From Flavobacteriaceae bacterium UBA7684 (lineage in GTDB: Bacteria > Bacteroidota > Bacteroidia > Flavobacteriales > Flavobacteriaceae), in assembly GCA_002482885.1 (NCBI GenBank), contig DLGW01000016.1, positions 197,111 through 261,110 of the forward strand: 64,000 nucleotides of DNA, written 5' to 3'. Each line of letters opens with the position of its first letter. The first letter of the stretch is position 1. A program made the translations under genes and the position numbers. The notes below the pieces were generated by a model. It saw only the letters and a list, made by a program, of their open reading frames with translations. It was not told the DNA's origin and ran no database searches. Positions 1-8,845 of this stretch are shown here, in pieces.

Positions 1-2400
1 GGAGAAATTGATTCTGACTTAGACATTGAATACTTAAAGAAAAATTACTTTAAATCCATAAATGATGGATTGTTAAAAATATTCTCTAAAATGGGAATAT
101 CTACCTTACAATCTTATCAAGGAGCTCAAATATTTGAAATTCTAGGAATTCAAAATAGCGTTGTAAATCAATATTTTACAGGTGCTATTTCTAGAATCGA
201 AGGATTAGGGTTAGACGAAATTGCCCGAGAAGCTTTAATTAAACATTACAGTGCTTACAAATCTCCATTATTACAAACTGTATTGCCAGAAGGTGGTGTT
301 TATCAATGGAAGAAAAAAGGGGAATACCACATGTATAACCCAGAAACCGTTCATTTGTTACAATTATCTACACAAAGAAATGACTATCAAATGTTTAAGA
401 AATATTCTTTAGCAGCCGATAATCATGGTGAAAAAGCGTGTACGATAAGAAGCTTACTAAAATTCAAAAACGACAGAAACTCTATAAAATTAGATGAGGT
501 TGAACCTATTGAAAACATCATGAAGCGTTTTGCTACAGGTGCCATGTCATTTGGTTCTATTTCATGGGAAGCACATACAACTTTAGCTATTGCTATGAAC
601 CGTATTGGCGCAAAAAGCAATACGGGTGAAGGCGGTGAAGATGAACGCAGATATGAAAAACTTCCTAACGGAGACAGTATGCGTTCTGCTATTAAACAAG
701 TAGCATCGGGTAGATTTGGTGTAACCAGTAGATATTTAGCCGAAGCTGACGAAATTCAAATCAAAATGGCTCAAGGAGCTAAACCAGGAGAAGGAGGTCA
801 GTTACCAGGATTTAAAGTAGATGATTGGATTGGAAAAGTAAGACACTCTACACCAGGTGTAGGTTTAATTTCGCCACCTCCACATCACGATATATATTCG
901 ATTGAAGATTTATCACAATTGATATTTGATTTAAAAAATTCAAACAGAGACGCTAGAATTAGTGTGAAATTGGTGTCAAAAGCAGGGGTAGGAACCATTG
1001 CCTCTGGAGTTGCCAAAGCCAAAGCAGACCACATATTAATTGCTGGTTTTGACGGAGGAACAGGTGCTTCGCCAATAAGCTCAATCAAACATACAGGATT
1101 ACCTTGGGAATTGGGCTTAATTGAAACACACCAAACTTTAGTAAAAAACAAATTACGTCAAAGAGTAACCATTCAAACAGATGGTCAAATTAAAACTGGC
1201 CAAGACATTGTAATGGCAACCTTAATGGGTGCTGAAGAATGGGGTATTGCTACCGCTGCTTTAGTAGTTGAAGGATGTATTTTAATGAGAAAATGTCACT
1301 TAAACACTTGTCCAGTAGGTGTAGCTACTCAAGACCCTTTATTACGTAAAAAGTTCGCAGGAAATCCAGACCACGTAGTTAATTTCTTTAGATTTCTAGC
1401 TATGGAAACCAGAGAAATCATGGCGGAATTAGGTTTTAGAACCATTAATGAAATGATTGGTCAGTACCAATGCTTAACTAAAAAAGACGATATCAATCAC
1501 TGGAAATACGACCATGTAGATTTATCTAGAGTTATACAAAAAGTAGAATCTGATTTACCATTATATCAAACAGAAGCACAAGATCACGAATTAGAAGTTT
1601 CTTTATCTTGGAAATTGGTTGATGCTTCGAAAGAAGCGATTAAAAATAAAGGAAAAGCAAGCGCTTCTTTCCCCATTGAAAATACAGACCGAGCGATTGG
1701 AACCATTCTTTCTCATGAACTAACCAAAGTTTATGGCTCTGAAGGACTTCCAGATGACAGCTTACACTTTAAATTTACAGGAACTGCAGGACAAAGTTTT
1801 GGAGCATTCTGTAACCGAGGTATTACTTTAGAAATTGAAGGAGATGCTAACGATTATTTTGGCAAAGGATTGTCAGGAGCGAATTTAATTGTGTATCCAA
1901 GCAAAGAAGCCACCTTTAAACCAGAAGAAAATAGCATTATTGGAAACGTAGCATTCTACGGAGCCACCAGTGGTAAAGCCTTCATTAGAGGAATGGCAGG
2001 AGAGCGTTTCTGCGTAAGAAATTCTGGAGCAACTGCTGTTGTAGAAGGAATTGGCGACCATGGATGCGAATACATGACCGGAGGTTTAGCTTTAATCTTA
2101 GGAGATGTAGGAAGAAACTTTGCAGCAGGTATGAGCGGAGGTATTGCTTATATTTGGGACATTAATAAAACATTAGAAAAGAATATTAATGCCGAAATGG
2201 TTGATGTAGATCCGTTAGAAAAAGAAGATATTGAAATCATACAAAATCTTTTAAAAGAACACGTTGAAAAAACTGAAAGTTCTTTAGCTAACTTCTTATT
2301 GAAAGATTTAGACAACAATATTCAGCACTTTGTTAAGATATTCCCAAGAGATTATAAAGCTGTTTTAAAGAAAAGAGCAGAAGCTACAAAATTAAATTAA
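1..2400 (+). CDS. gltB: Glutamate synthase large subunit, C-terminal part (5' end cut by the window)
   Basis: The reading frame is open from base 1, so the first codons lie outside the window; 799 residues remain of a protein normally near 1,500. The visible part begins in the central domain. It then has the FMN-binding synthase domain (FATGAMSFGS, followed by a GEGGEDE loop), the cysteine cluster for the 3Fe-4S centre (KCHLNTCPVG, codons near 1290-1320), and the C-terminal glycine-rich beta-helix domain. The enzyme moves the amide nitrogen of glutamine to 2-oxoglutarate. gltD follows after 13 bp, so the two subunits are co-transcribed. The N-terminal glutaminase domain cannot be judged here. 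Confidence 0.97.
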   Translation, partial: GEIDSDLDIEYLKKNYFKSINDGLLKIFSKMGISTLQSYQGAQIFEILGIQNSVVNQYFTGAISRIEGLGLDEIAREALIKHYSAYKSPLLQTVLPEGGVYQWKKKGEYHMYNPETVHLLQLSTQRNDYQMFKKYSLAADNHGEKACTIRSLLKFKNDRNSIKLDEVEPIENIMKRFATGAMSFGSISWEAHTTLAIAMNRIGAKSNTGEGGEDERRYEKLPNGDSMRSAIKQVASGRFGVTSRYLAEADEIQIKMAQGAKPGEGGQLPGFKVDDWIGKVRHSTPGVGLISPPPHHDIYSIEDLSQLIFDLKNSNRDARISVKLVSKAGVGTIASGVAKAKADHILIAGFDGGTGASPISSIKHTGLPWELGLIETHQTLVKNKLRQRVTIQTDGQIKTGQDIVMATLMGAEEWGIATAALVVEGCILMRKCHLNTCPVGVATQDPLLRKKFAGNPDHVVNFFRFLAMETREIMAELGFRTINEMIGQYQCLTKKDDINHWKYDHVDLSRVIQKVESDLPLYQTEAQDHELEVSLSWKLVDASKEAIKNKGKASASFPIENTDRAIGTILSHELTKVYGSEGLPDDSLHFKFTGTAGQSFGAFCNRGITLEIEGDANDYFGKGLSGANLIVYPSKEATFKPEENSIIGNVAFYGATSGKAFIRGMAGERFCVRNSGATAVVEGIGDHGCEYMTGGLALILGDVGRNFAAGMSGGIAYIWDINKTLEKNINAEMVDVDPLEKEDIEIIQNLLKEHVEKTESSLANFLLKDLDNNIQHFVKIFPRDYKAVLKKRAEATKLN

Positions 2401-2413
2401 ACTAAGAGAGAAG

Positions 2414-3862
2414 ATGGGAAAACCAAATGGATTTATGCTCTACGAGAGAGAGCTACCAGGTAAAGAGAGCGTCGATTCAAGATTAAAACACTATAATGAA
2501 TTTCAGGACGAAATAACTCCTGAATTGTTAGATAAACAATCGGCAAGATGTATGGATTGTGGAATTCCTTTTTGCCAAAGTGGATGTCCATTAGGCAACA
2601 TAATTCCAGAATTTAATGAAGCTGTGCATAAAAAACACTGGAAAAAGGCCTATGATATATTGTCTACCACTAATAACTTTCCAGAATTCACAGGACGCAT
2701 TTGCCCCGCTCCTTGCGAAGGTTCTTGTGTACTAGGCATCAATGAAAAACCTGTTTCTATTGAAGAAATCGAAAAAAACATCATTGAAATCGCTTTTAAA
2801 GAAGGTTATGTAAAACCGAATGCACCTAAGATTCAAACAGGTCATAAAGTGGCCGTTATTGGATCTGGTCCTGCGGGATTAGCAGCAGCCGATCAATTAA
2901 ACAAGGCAGGCCATGCCGTAACGGTATTTGAAAGAGACGCCAAAGCAGGTGGATTATTAAGATATGGTATTCCAGATTTCAAATTAGAAAAAAATGTAGT
3001 CGAAAGACGTGTAGCCGTGATGGAAGCCAGCGGAATTCGCTTTAAATTAGGAGTTGAAGTTGGTAAAGATGTAACGGTAGGTCATTTATTCAGACATTAC
3101 AAAGCAGTAGTTTTAGCGGTAGGAAGTACCACTCCAAGAGATTTAGTAGTTCCAGGAAGAGATGCTAAAGGAGTACATTTTGCAATGGACTTTTTAAAAC
3201 AAAGTAATCAAAGAGTAAGCAATTTAGAATTTAGTATTCCCGAAGAAATTACAGCTAAAGGTAAAAACGTTATAGTTATTGGAGGTGGTGATACAGGTTC
3301 TGACTGTGTTGGAACTTCCAGAAGACAAGGAGCAAAAAGCGTTACTCAAATCGAATTGATGCCAACGCCTCCTACTGAAAGAGACGAAACCATGCCTTGG
3401 CCAATGTATCCAATGATTCTTAAAACAACTACTTCACACGAAGAGGGTTGTGAAAGAAAATGGGCGGTAGGAACAAAAGAGTTCCTAAAAGATGAAAATG
3501 GTAATCTAAAAGGAATTCGTTTAGTTGAGCTGGAATGGTCTAAAAATCCTGAAACAGGTAAGTATTCATCATTTGTAGAAAAACCTAATTCAGAATTTAT
3601 TTTAGAATGTGAATTGGTATTATTAGCCATGGGATTCTTACACGTACAACACAAAGGATTAGTAGAGCAATTAGGAGTAGATAAAGACCCTAGAGGAAAC
3701 TTAATCGGAAATAATGTACACTATAAAACCAATGTAAAAAGAGTATTTTCTTGCGGAGATGCACGTAGAGGTCAATCATTAGTCGTTTGGGCTATAAATG
3801 AAGGTAGAGAATGTGCAGAACGCGTAAATCAATTCTTACTAGAAGAAGTACATGCGGATTAA
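2414..3862 (+). CDS. gltD: Glutamate synthase small subunit
   Basis: 482 residues, the usual length for the beta subunit. The N-terminal part carries the two cysteine groups that bind 4Fe-4S clusters (CMDCGIPFCQSGCP and CPAPCEGSC). A first Rossmann fold (VIGSGPAGLAAA, about residues 147-158) binds FAD and a second (VIVIGGGDTGSDC) binds NADPH. It passes electrons from NADPH to GltB. The start ATG follows a purine-rich stretch and lies 13 bp after the gltB stop, so this is a two-gene operon. A strong hairpin terminator follows at 3917-3954. Confidence 0.97.
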   Translation: MGKPNGFMLYERELPGKESVDSRLKHYNEFQDEITPELLDKQSARCMDCGIPFCQSGCPLGNIIPEFNEAVHKKHWKKAYDILSTTNNFPEFTGRICPAPCEGSCVLGINEKPVSIEEIEKNIIEIAFKEGYVKPNAPKIQTGHKVAVIGSGPAGLAAADQLNKAGHAVTVFERDAKAGGLLRYGIPDFKLEKNVVERRVAVMEASGIRFKLGVEVGKDVTVGHLFRHYKAVVLAVGSTTPRDLVVPGRDAKGVHFAMDFLKQSNQRVSNLEFSIPEEITAKGKNVIVIGGGDTGSDCVGTSRRQGAKSVTQIELMPTPPTERDETMPWPMYPMILKTTTSHEEGCERKWAVGTKEFLKDENGNLKGIRLVELEWSKNPETGKYSSFVEKPNSEFILECELVLLAMGFLHVQHKGLVEQLGVDKDPRGNLIGNNVHYKTNVKRVFSCGDARRGQSLVVWAINEGRECAERVNQFLLEEVHAD

Positions 3863-3916
3863 TAAATCCTAAATTAAAAAGAGCATAATACTGTTAAGTA
3901 TTGCTCTCATTAGATT

Positions 3917-3954
3917 AAAAAAGTTTGGTGAAATTCGTTTCATCAAACTTTTTT
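3917..3954 (+). terminator. Intrinsic terminator after gltBD, usable in both directions
   Basis: A 17-bp stem with one G-U pair, closed by a TTCG tetraloop at 3934-3937, begins with six A and ends with six T. It lies about 55 bp after the gltD stop. Because it has A-runs and T-runs on opposite sides, it can also end the minus-strand transcript of the small gene at 4003-4125. Confidence 0.9.
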
Positions 3955-4002
3955 CATATAAATAAATATCAAAAAAACATTTTCAAAACGATTAAACAAA
4001 GC

Positions 4003-4125
4003 TTACTTGCAACCACAATCCTCGTTAGAACAGTTTTTCTTTTTCTTTTTCCCAAACCAGGTTCGGAACAAATATCCTAAAGCAAATCCTAAGGCGGCAA
4101 AGGCCAATATTTCTTGTATATCCAT
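4003..4125 (-). CDS. FeoB-associated-type Cys-rich small membrane protein (40 aa)
   Basis: A 40-residue protein starting MDIQEILAFAALGFALGYLF, with one membrane helix (about residues 5-20), a basic stretch (GKKKKKN) and a Cys-rich tail (NCSNEDCGCK). This layout matches the FeoB-associated Cys-rich membrane protein family, which usually accompanies the ferrous iron transporter. No feoA or feoB lies in this window, so the link to iron is by family resemblance only. The ATG sits 4 bp after a perfect TATTTTTG box, implying a leaderless or near-leaderless mRNA. It diverges from the ACT-domain gene. Confidence 0.75.
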   Translation of the reverse strand: MDIQEILAFAALGFALGYLFRTWFGKKKKKNCSNEDCGCK

Positions 4126-4129
4126 GATG

Positions 4130-4137
4130 CAAAAATA
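4130..4137 (-). promoter_or_regulatory. Bacteroidota -7 box (TATTTTTG) for the 40-aa gene
   Basis: A perfect TAnnTTTG element read on the minus strand, ending 4 bp before the ATG at 4125. I see no clear TTG element at -33. If active, transcription would begin at about the start codon. Confidence 0.45.
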
Positions 4138-4148
4138 GCAACATAAAG

Positions 4149-4164
4149 TGTTATAATTATAACA
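4149..4164. promoter_or_regulatory. 16-bp perfect palindrome between divergent genes
   Basis: TGTTATAATTATAACA is identical to its own reverse complement. It lies between the -7 boxes of two divergent genes, where an operator shared by both promoters would be expected. The AT-rich core recalls Fur/PerR-type boxes but does not match their 7-1-7 layout, so no regulator is assigned. Confidence 0.4.
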
Positions 4165-4172
4165 TAATGTTT

Positions 4173-4180
4173 TATTTTTG
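4173..4180 (+). promoter_or_regulatory. Bacteroidota -7 box (TATTTTTG) for the ACT-domain gene
   Basis: A perfect TAnnTTTG match 24 bp before the ATG at 4205. No clear -33 TTG is present at the usual distance; the palindrome at 4149-4164 occupies that place. Confidence 0.45.
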
Positions 4181-4204
4181 CATTGATGTTAAAATATTAA
4201 ACAC

Positions 4205-4864
4205 ATGAAAACCATTTCTTCCATAGTTGAACACCATATTAAAACCCGTCCATTCCTATTAAGTGCTTTGTCTCAGGGAATTATTAATCTGACTTCTTTG
4301 GCTCGTGACATGATGCCTGAACTTGAAATGCATTTGGGTAAAGAAGTGAAACAAGGTGCGGTAGTCATGGCTTTAAAACGTTTGTCGGAAGATTTGGATT
4401 TTAGAGTAAATCATAAGATTCTTAAAGTATTAAAAAATATAGGGGAAATCACGGTGCGGTCTTCGTTATCCGACTACACTTTTGTAGTTTCAGAAACTAT
4501 TTTAGCGCGTCAATCTGATTTTATTTCGGAATTGGATAAACAATCGGATGTATTTTATACTTCTTCCCGAGGAGTTAACGAAACCAATATTGTGGTGAGT
4601 AGTTTAGCTAATCCTTTAGTAGACAAACACTTTAAGGGCGAAAAATTAATTCAACGCTTGGATGATTTGGCCTCTATCACGGTTAAATTGCCTAAAGAAA
4701 ACGTTTCTGTTCCAGGAATTTATTATTTTATTTTTCAGCGTTTGGCTTGGGAAGGCATCATTATCAACGAAGTTATTTCTACCTCTAATGAATTTACCAT
4801 TTTAGTGAGCGAAGAAGTAGTTGATGTGGCGTTTAAAGTGATTAAGGATTTGAAGAATCTTTAA
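4205..4864 (+). CDS. ACT-domain protein of the aspartate-kinase-like regulatory type
   Basis: 219 residues, soluble, with no signal peptide. The N-terminal third is helical and looks like a small winged-helix or oligomerisation domain. The C-terminal part (from about residue 140) reads as an ACT-type alpha/beta domain (SITVKLPKENVSVPGIYYFIF). Proteins of this form are often labelled aspartate kinase in flavobacterial genomes, but the kinase domain is absent, so I infer a stand-alone amino-acid-sensing protein. It stands alone; its stop codon is followed at once by a tandem repeat (4865-4899). Confidence 0.6.
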   Translation: MKTISSIVEHHIKTRPFLLSALSQGIINLTSLARDMMPELEMHLGKEVKQGAVVMALKRLSEDLDFRVNHKILKVLKNIGEITVRSSLSDYTFVVSETILARQSDFISELDKQSDVFYTSSRGVNETNIVVSSLANPLVDKHFKGEKLIQRLDDLASITVKLPKENVSVPGIYYFIFQRLAWEGIIINEVISTSNEFTILVSEEVVDVAFKVIKDLKNL

Positions 4865-4899
4865 TGAATGGTGAATGGTGAGTTATGAATGGTGAATTT
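4865..4899. repeat. Heptamer-based tandem repeat directly after a stop codon
   Basis: Starting at the base after the TAA of the ACT-domain gene are five 7-bp units: TGAATGG, TGAATGG, TGAGTTA, TGAATGG, TGAATTT. The same unit family occurs at 8782-8814 and, inverted, at 29699-29740. Confidence 0.75.
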
Positions 4900-4938
4900 T
4901 TTTAACTGAACAATCTTAAGACTTAAACCTAAAACAAA

Positions 4939-7170
4939 ATGAACAACATTATTAAATTATTCATTTTCATTTTATCGATTACATTCGTTAATGCTCAAGA
5001 AGCCGAAAAAGTTAAAGAGCAGGGGCACGGAAACACCAATAAGTTTCGTCAATTGTATGATGAATTAGCTACACCCACTACTTATAGAACGGCTTCGGGT
5101 GCACCCGGAAAAGATTATTATCAGCAAAGAGCAGATTATAAAATAGATGTTGAGGTAGATGATCATCATCAAAAACTATATGGAACTTCTACCATTACCT
5201 ATTACAATAATTCGCCTGATGCATTAGATTTTTTATGGGTACAATTAGACCAAAATAAAAACGAAAAAAAATCGGACACACATTGTATGGATAGCGAATT
5301 AATGGGTACCGTTAATCGACCTGAAAAATTCGTAAAACAACACTTACACGATAAATTTGATGGAGGTTTTAATATACAGTATGTAAAAGATTCACAAGGA
5401 AATCCCTTAAAATACACCATTAACAAAACCATGATGCGCATTGATTTGCCCACTCCGTTAAAATCGGGCGCAAAAATCAGTTTTCAAACCAAATGGTGGT
5501 ACAATATTATAGACCATACTTTTGACCGCGAACGTTCAGGTTACGAATATTTTAAAGGTGACAGAAATCATTTATATGTGATTGCTCAGTTTTACCCTAG
5601 AATGGCAGTATATAACGAAACCGAAGGTTGGCAAAATACCCAATATTGGGGCAAAGCAGAGTTTGCGCTGTCTTTTGGGAATTATGAAGTAAACATTACT
5701 GTTCCTTCGGACCATGTTTTAGAAGCTACTGGCGAATTATTAAATCGTGCACAAGTTTACACGCCCGAAATGTTAAAACGCTACCAATTAGCCGAAAATA
5801 CTTTTGACAAACCTATAATTATCGTTTCTCAGAAAGAAGCTATTAATGCCGAAAATGGTTTTTCAGAAAAAAAGAAAACGTGGAAATTTAAAGCAGAAAA
5901 CGTACGTGATTTTGCCTTCGCTACTTCTAGAAAATTCATTATGGATGCTATGGCTGTAAAACTGGGTCAAAAAAACGTAATGGCGATTTCTTTATATCCT
6001 AAAGAAGGGAATCCGCTTTGGGAAGATTATTCTACCAAAGTGGTGGCGCATACTTTAAAAAGTTATTCCGAAATGACTTTTGATTATCCGTACCACAAAG
6101 CGGTATCGGTACATTCACAAGATCAAGGCATGGAGTATCCTATGATTTGCTGGAACTACGGACGTCCCGAAGAAAAAGGATATGTAAGTGAACGCACCAA
6201 ATACGCAATGATTAGTGTAATTATGCACGAAGTTGGCCATAATTGGTTCCCAATGATTGTGAATTCCGACGAGCGTCAATGGGCTTGGATGGATGAAGGT
6301 TTGAATAGTTTTATGCAGTATTTAACGGAGCAAAAATGGGAATTGAATTATCCATCGCGCCGAGGTCCTGTAGACAAAGTCATTGAATACATGTCGGGCG
6401 AACAACGATTTTTAGAACCCATTATGTCTAATCCCGAAAACATCATTAATCTAGGTTCAAATGCTTATACAAAAACCGCCACAGCATTAAATATCTTGCG
6501 CGAAACGGTAATGGGTAAAGAACTGTTTGATCATGCTTTTAAAACCTATGCGAATCGATGGAAATTTAAACATCCAACTCCCGAAGATTTTTTTAGAACG
6601 ATGGAAGACGCTTCGGCAGTAGATTTGGATTGGTTTTTCCGAGGATGGTTCTATACCACCGATTACACCGACATAGCTATTAAGGATGTAAAACAATACT
6701 TTATAACCGACCAACCCAATAAAGAGGTGCGAGATTATTTAGAAAAAATGAATAAAAAAGTAACGGATTTAATGCCGTTGGTATATGCCGTGGCTGCCGA
6801 TAGTGAAGAATATACTCCCGAAATGGATAAACCTTTTGTGATAACCGATGTAAAACCCGTAGAAGAATTTTTAAACGTGAATTACATTCCTTCCGAACAA
6901 GATAAACTATTAAAACCCGCTTATTTCTACGAAGTCATTTTTGATAAACCAGGCGGATTAGTCATGCCGATTATCATAGAAGTAACTTACGAAGACAATA
7001 GTAAAGAAACCCATCGTTTTCCTGCTCAGATTTGGCGTATGAACGACCAAGAGGCCGTACGGGTTTTAGGAACTTCTAAAAAAATCAAGAAGATTATTTT
7101 AGACCCAAATATGGAAACCGCCGATATTGAATTAAAAAACAATGTTTGGCCTAAACCATTAGTTAAGTAA
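4939..7170 (+). CDS. Secreted M1-family zinc metallopeptidase (aminopeptidase)
   Basis: 743 residues with a signal peptide ending near VNAQ (residue 20). The zinc and catalytic signature is intact: HEVGH at residues 430-434 and the third zinc ligand Glu453 in WMDEGLN, exactly the HExxH-x18-E spacing of M1 peptidases. The aminopeptidase exopeptidase motif is not the textbook GAMEN but a divergent GMEYP near residue 397, as in the secreted Bacteroidota branch. It probably digests peptides in the periplasm or at the outer membrane. No T9SS tail is seen. It is monocistronic. Confidence 0.9.
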   Translation: MNNIIKLFIFILSITFVNAQEAEKVKEQGHGNTNKFRQLYDELATPTTYRTASGAPGKDYYQQRADYKIDVEVDDHHQKLYGTSTITYYNNSPDALDFLWVQLDQNKNEKKSDTHCMDSELMGTVNRPEKFVKQHLHDKFDGGFNIQYVKDSQGNPLKYTINKTMMRIDLPTPLKSGAKISFQTKWWYNIIDHTFDRERSGYEYFKGDRNHLYVIAQFYPRMAVYNETEGWQNTQYWGKAEFALSFGNYEVNITVPSDHVLEATGELLNRAQVYTPEMLKRYQLAENTFDKPIIIVSQKEAINAENGFSEKKKTWKFKAENVRDFAFATSRKFIMDAMAVKLGQKNVMAISLYPKEGNPLWEDYSTKVVAHTLKSYSEMTFDYPYHKAVSVHSQDQGMEYPMICWNYGRPEEKGYVSERTKYAMISVIMHEVGHNWFPMIVNSDERQWAWMDEGLNSFMQYLTEQKWELNYPSRRGPVDKVIEYMSGEQRFLEPIMSNPENIINLGSNAYTKTATALNILRETVMGKELFDHAFKTYANRWKFKHPTPEDFFRTMEDASAVDLDWFFRGWFYTTDYTDIAIKDVKQYFITDQPNKEVRDYLEKMNKKVTDLMPLVYAVAADSEEYTPEMDKPFVITDVKPVEEFLNVNYIPSEQDKLLKPAYFYEVIFDKPGGLVMPIIIEVTYEDNSKETHRFPAQIWRMNDQEAVRVLGTSKKIKKIILDPNMETADIELKNNVWPKPLVK

Positions 7171-7251
7171 TTGAAACTTAACATTTATTTTAGATAAGAA
7201 TTCAAGTAGAGCTTGAGTATTTTAATTTACTTTGTAAAAAAATAAAACAGC

Positions 7252-7524
7252 ATGTATTTATTTATAAGTGGCGCAGAACTCATTTTGATACTTTTTGTGG
7301 CGGTAATGATATTTGGCACCGATAAAGTGCCTGAAATCGCTCGAGGATTAGGAAAAACCATGCGTCAAATCAAAGATGCTACTAACGACATTAAACACGA
7401 GGTGCAAAAAAGTGCCGAAAAGAATGGTATTGATACTAATGTAGCTTCGGACATTACCAAACAAATCGAAGAGGTAAAAGATGATTTTGATAACTTAACC
7501 GGCCCTATAAAAAGAAGTTTGTAA
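7252..7524 (+). CDS. tatA: Sec-independent protein translocase TatA/TatB family
   Basis: 90 residues. One N-terminal membrane helix (residues 4-20), then the hinge FGTDKVPEIARGLGKTMRQ and an amphipathic, charged tail, which is the standard layout of TatA/E. It forms the pore of the twin-arginine route for folded proteins with TatC, which is not in the window. Its stop overlaps the next start by one base (TAATG), so it is translationally coupled to the PAP2 gene. TatA and TatB cannot be separated by sequence reading alone. Confidence 0.88.
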   Translation: MYLFISGAELILILFVAVMIFGTDKVPEIARGLGKTMRQIKDATNDIKHEVQKSAEKNGIDTNVASDITKQIEEVKDDFDNLTGPIKRSL

Positions 7525-8096
7525 TGCTGGAACGCATACTTAATTTAGATACTCGGGTATTTATTTATTTAAACAGTTTAGGTTCTGAAACCTTTGATGT
7601 TTATTGGGCTTTTTTAACTTCTCAAATCAATTGGATTCCTTTTTTTTTATTGATTTTATATTTAGTGGTTAAAAATAACCATTGGAAAGCCGTTTTGTTG
7701 ATTGTACTTTTTATAGGATTAACCGTTTTGATTACCAACGAAACTACTGATTTTTTTAAAGAAAGTTTTGAACGTTTAAGACCCAATAACGAACCTTTGT
7801 TAGAAGGGAAAATCCGCGCTTTAAAAGACCCTCAATCTTTTAGTTTTATTTCGGGTCATGCCTCTAATTCCATTGCTGTAATTACTTTTATTTATCTACT
7901 TTTTAGAAACAAGTACCGTTGGGTGTGTTTGTTCTTTATTTGGCCTTTAATCTTTGGTTATAGCCGTATTTATTTGGGCGTGCATTATCCAACAGATATT
8001 TTAGCGGGCTATGTTTGGGGAAACTTAATGGGGATTTTTGTTTTTCGTTTGTATAGGTTGGTTACTAAAAGTTATCCAATATTTGGGCAATCATAA
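7524..8096 (+). CDS. PAP2-family membrane phosphatase
   Basis: 190 residues with five or six membrane segments. The three phosphatase motifs are intact: KESFERLRP (about residues 86-94), SFISGHASN (PSGH-like, catalytic His) and SRIYLGVHYPTD (SRxxxxxHxxxD). Family members remove phosphate from lipid phosphates such as undecaprenyl pyrophosphate or phosphatidylglycerol phosphate; the substrate cannot be told here. It overlaps tatA by one base and converges on the O-methyltransferase gene, with no terminator visible in the 40 bp between. Confidence 0.87.
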   Translation: MLERILNLDTRVFIYLNSLGSETFDVYWAFLTSQINWIPFFLLILYLVVKNNHWKAVLLIVLFIGLTVLITNETTDFFKESFERLRPNNEPLLEGKIRALKDPQSFSFISGHASNSIAVITFIYLLFRNKYRWVCLFFIWPLIFGYSRIYLGVHYPTDILAGYVWGNLMGIFVFRLYRLVTKSYPIFGQS

Positions 8097-8136
8097 AGAA
8101 CCTATAAACCAAACACCTAATACCCTACACCTGCTT

Positions 8137-8778
8137 TTACAAAACCCTCGTAACTGTTAAACCATCTCGAATCGGTAATAAAACCGTTTCAACCCTTGGG
8201 TCTTCGTTTATTTTTTGATTGTACGCCAGTAAAGCCTGAGTGCTTTTGTCGTTGGCTTTTACGGGTTCTACCACTTTGCCACTCCACAGCACATTGTCGG
8301 ATAATATAATGCCGCCTTTATTCATTTTGGGTAAAATCAAATCAAAGTAGGTAGTGTAACTTTCTTTGTCGGCATCGATAAATACTAAATCAAACGTTTC
8401 GGTTAGGGTAGGAATGATTTCTCGAGCATTACCGTAGTACGGTTTGATTTGATTTTTGTATGGGGAAAGGTTAAAATATTTTTGTTGGATGATAGACAAT
8501 TCATCATTCAGTTCAATGGTGTGTAATTGTCCGTTTGGAGTTAAACCTTCAGCCAAACACAGGGCAGCATAACCGGTATAAGTGCCGATTTCTAAAATTT
8601 GATTCGGGCGAATGATTTTAGATAACATACTTAAAACCCTGCCTTGAAAATGTCCACTCAACATGCGGGGTTGCATGATTTTTAAATGCGTTTCACGATT
8701 CAGAGCAGCCAATAATTCGGGTTCAGCTTGTGAATGCTGAGCAATATAATTTTCTAAATCGTCGGATAAAAAATGCAT
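8137..8778 (-). CDS. Class I SAM-dependent O-methyltransferase, candidate TrmR
   Basis: 213 residues of the caffeoyl-CoA-OMT-like family: SAM-binding LEIGTYTGYAALCLAEGL (about residues 62-79), the acidic end of strand 2 in HTIELND, FIDADKESY (metal and substrate region) and LSDNVLWSGKV. Bacillus subtilis YrrM (TrmR), which methylates 5-hydroxyuridine-34 of tRNA to 5-methoxyuridine, belongs to this family, and trhO/trhP, which make that substrate, lie 5 kb away. Calling it TrmR is therefore a reasoned inference, not proven; small-molecule catechol methylation is the alternative. The upstream leader holds a 14-bp tandem repeat. Confidence 0.85.
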   Translation of the reverse strand: MHFLSDDLENYIAQHSQAEPELLAALNRETHLKIMQPRMLSGHFQGRVLSMLSKIIRPNQILEIGTYTGYAALCLAEGLTPNGQLHTIELNDELSIIQQKYFNLSPYKNQIKPYYGNAREIIPTLTETFDLVFIDADKESYTTYFDLILPKMNKGGIILSDNVLWSGKVVEPVKANDKSTQALLAYNQKINEDPRVETVLLPIRDGLTVTRVL

Positions 8779-8781
8779 TTT

Positions 8782-8814
8782 TGAATGGTGAATTATGAAT
8801 GGTGAATTATGAAT
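8782..8814. repeat. 14-bp tandem repeat three bases from a start codon
   Basis: Two exact copies of TGAATGGTGAATTA (8782-8795 and 8796-8809) plus TGAAT, ending 3 bp from the O-methyltransferase ATG on the minus strand. Each 14-mer is two related heptamers. It is the same repeat family as 4865-4899. Confidence 0.8.
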
Positions 8815-8845
8815 TTTTTAAATTTTAACTAAAAAAAGCTAACGG

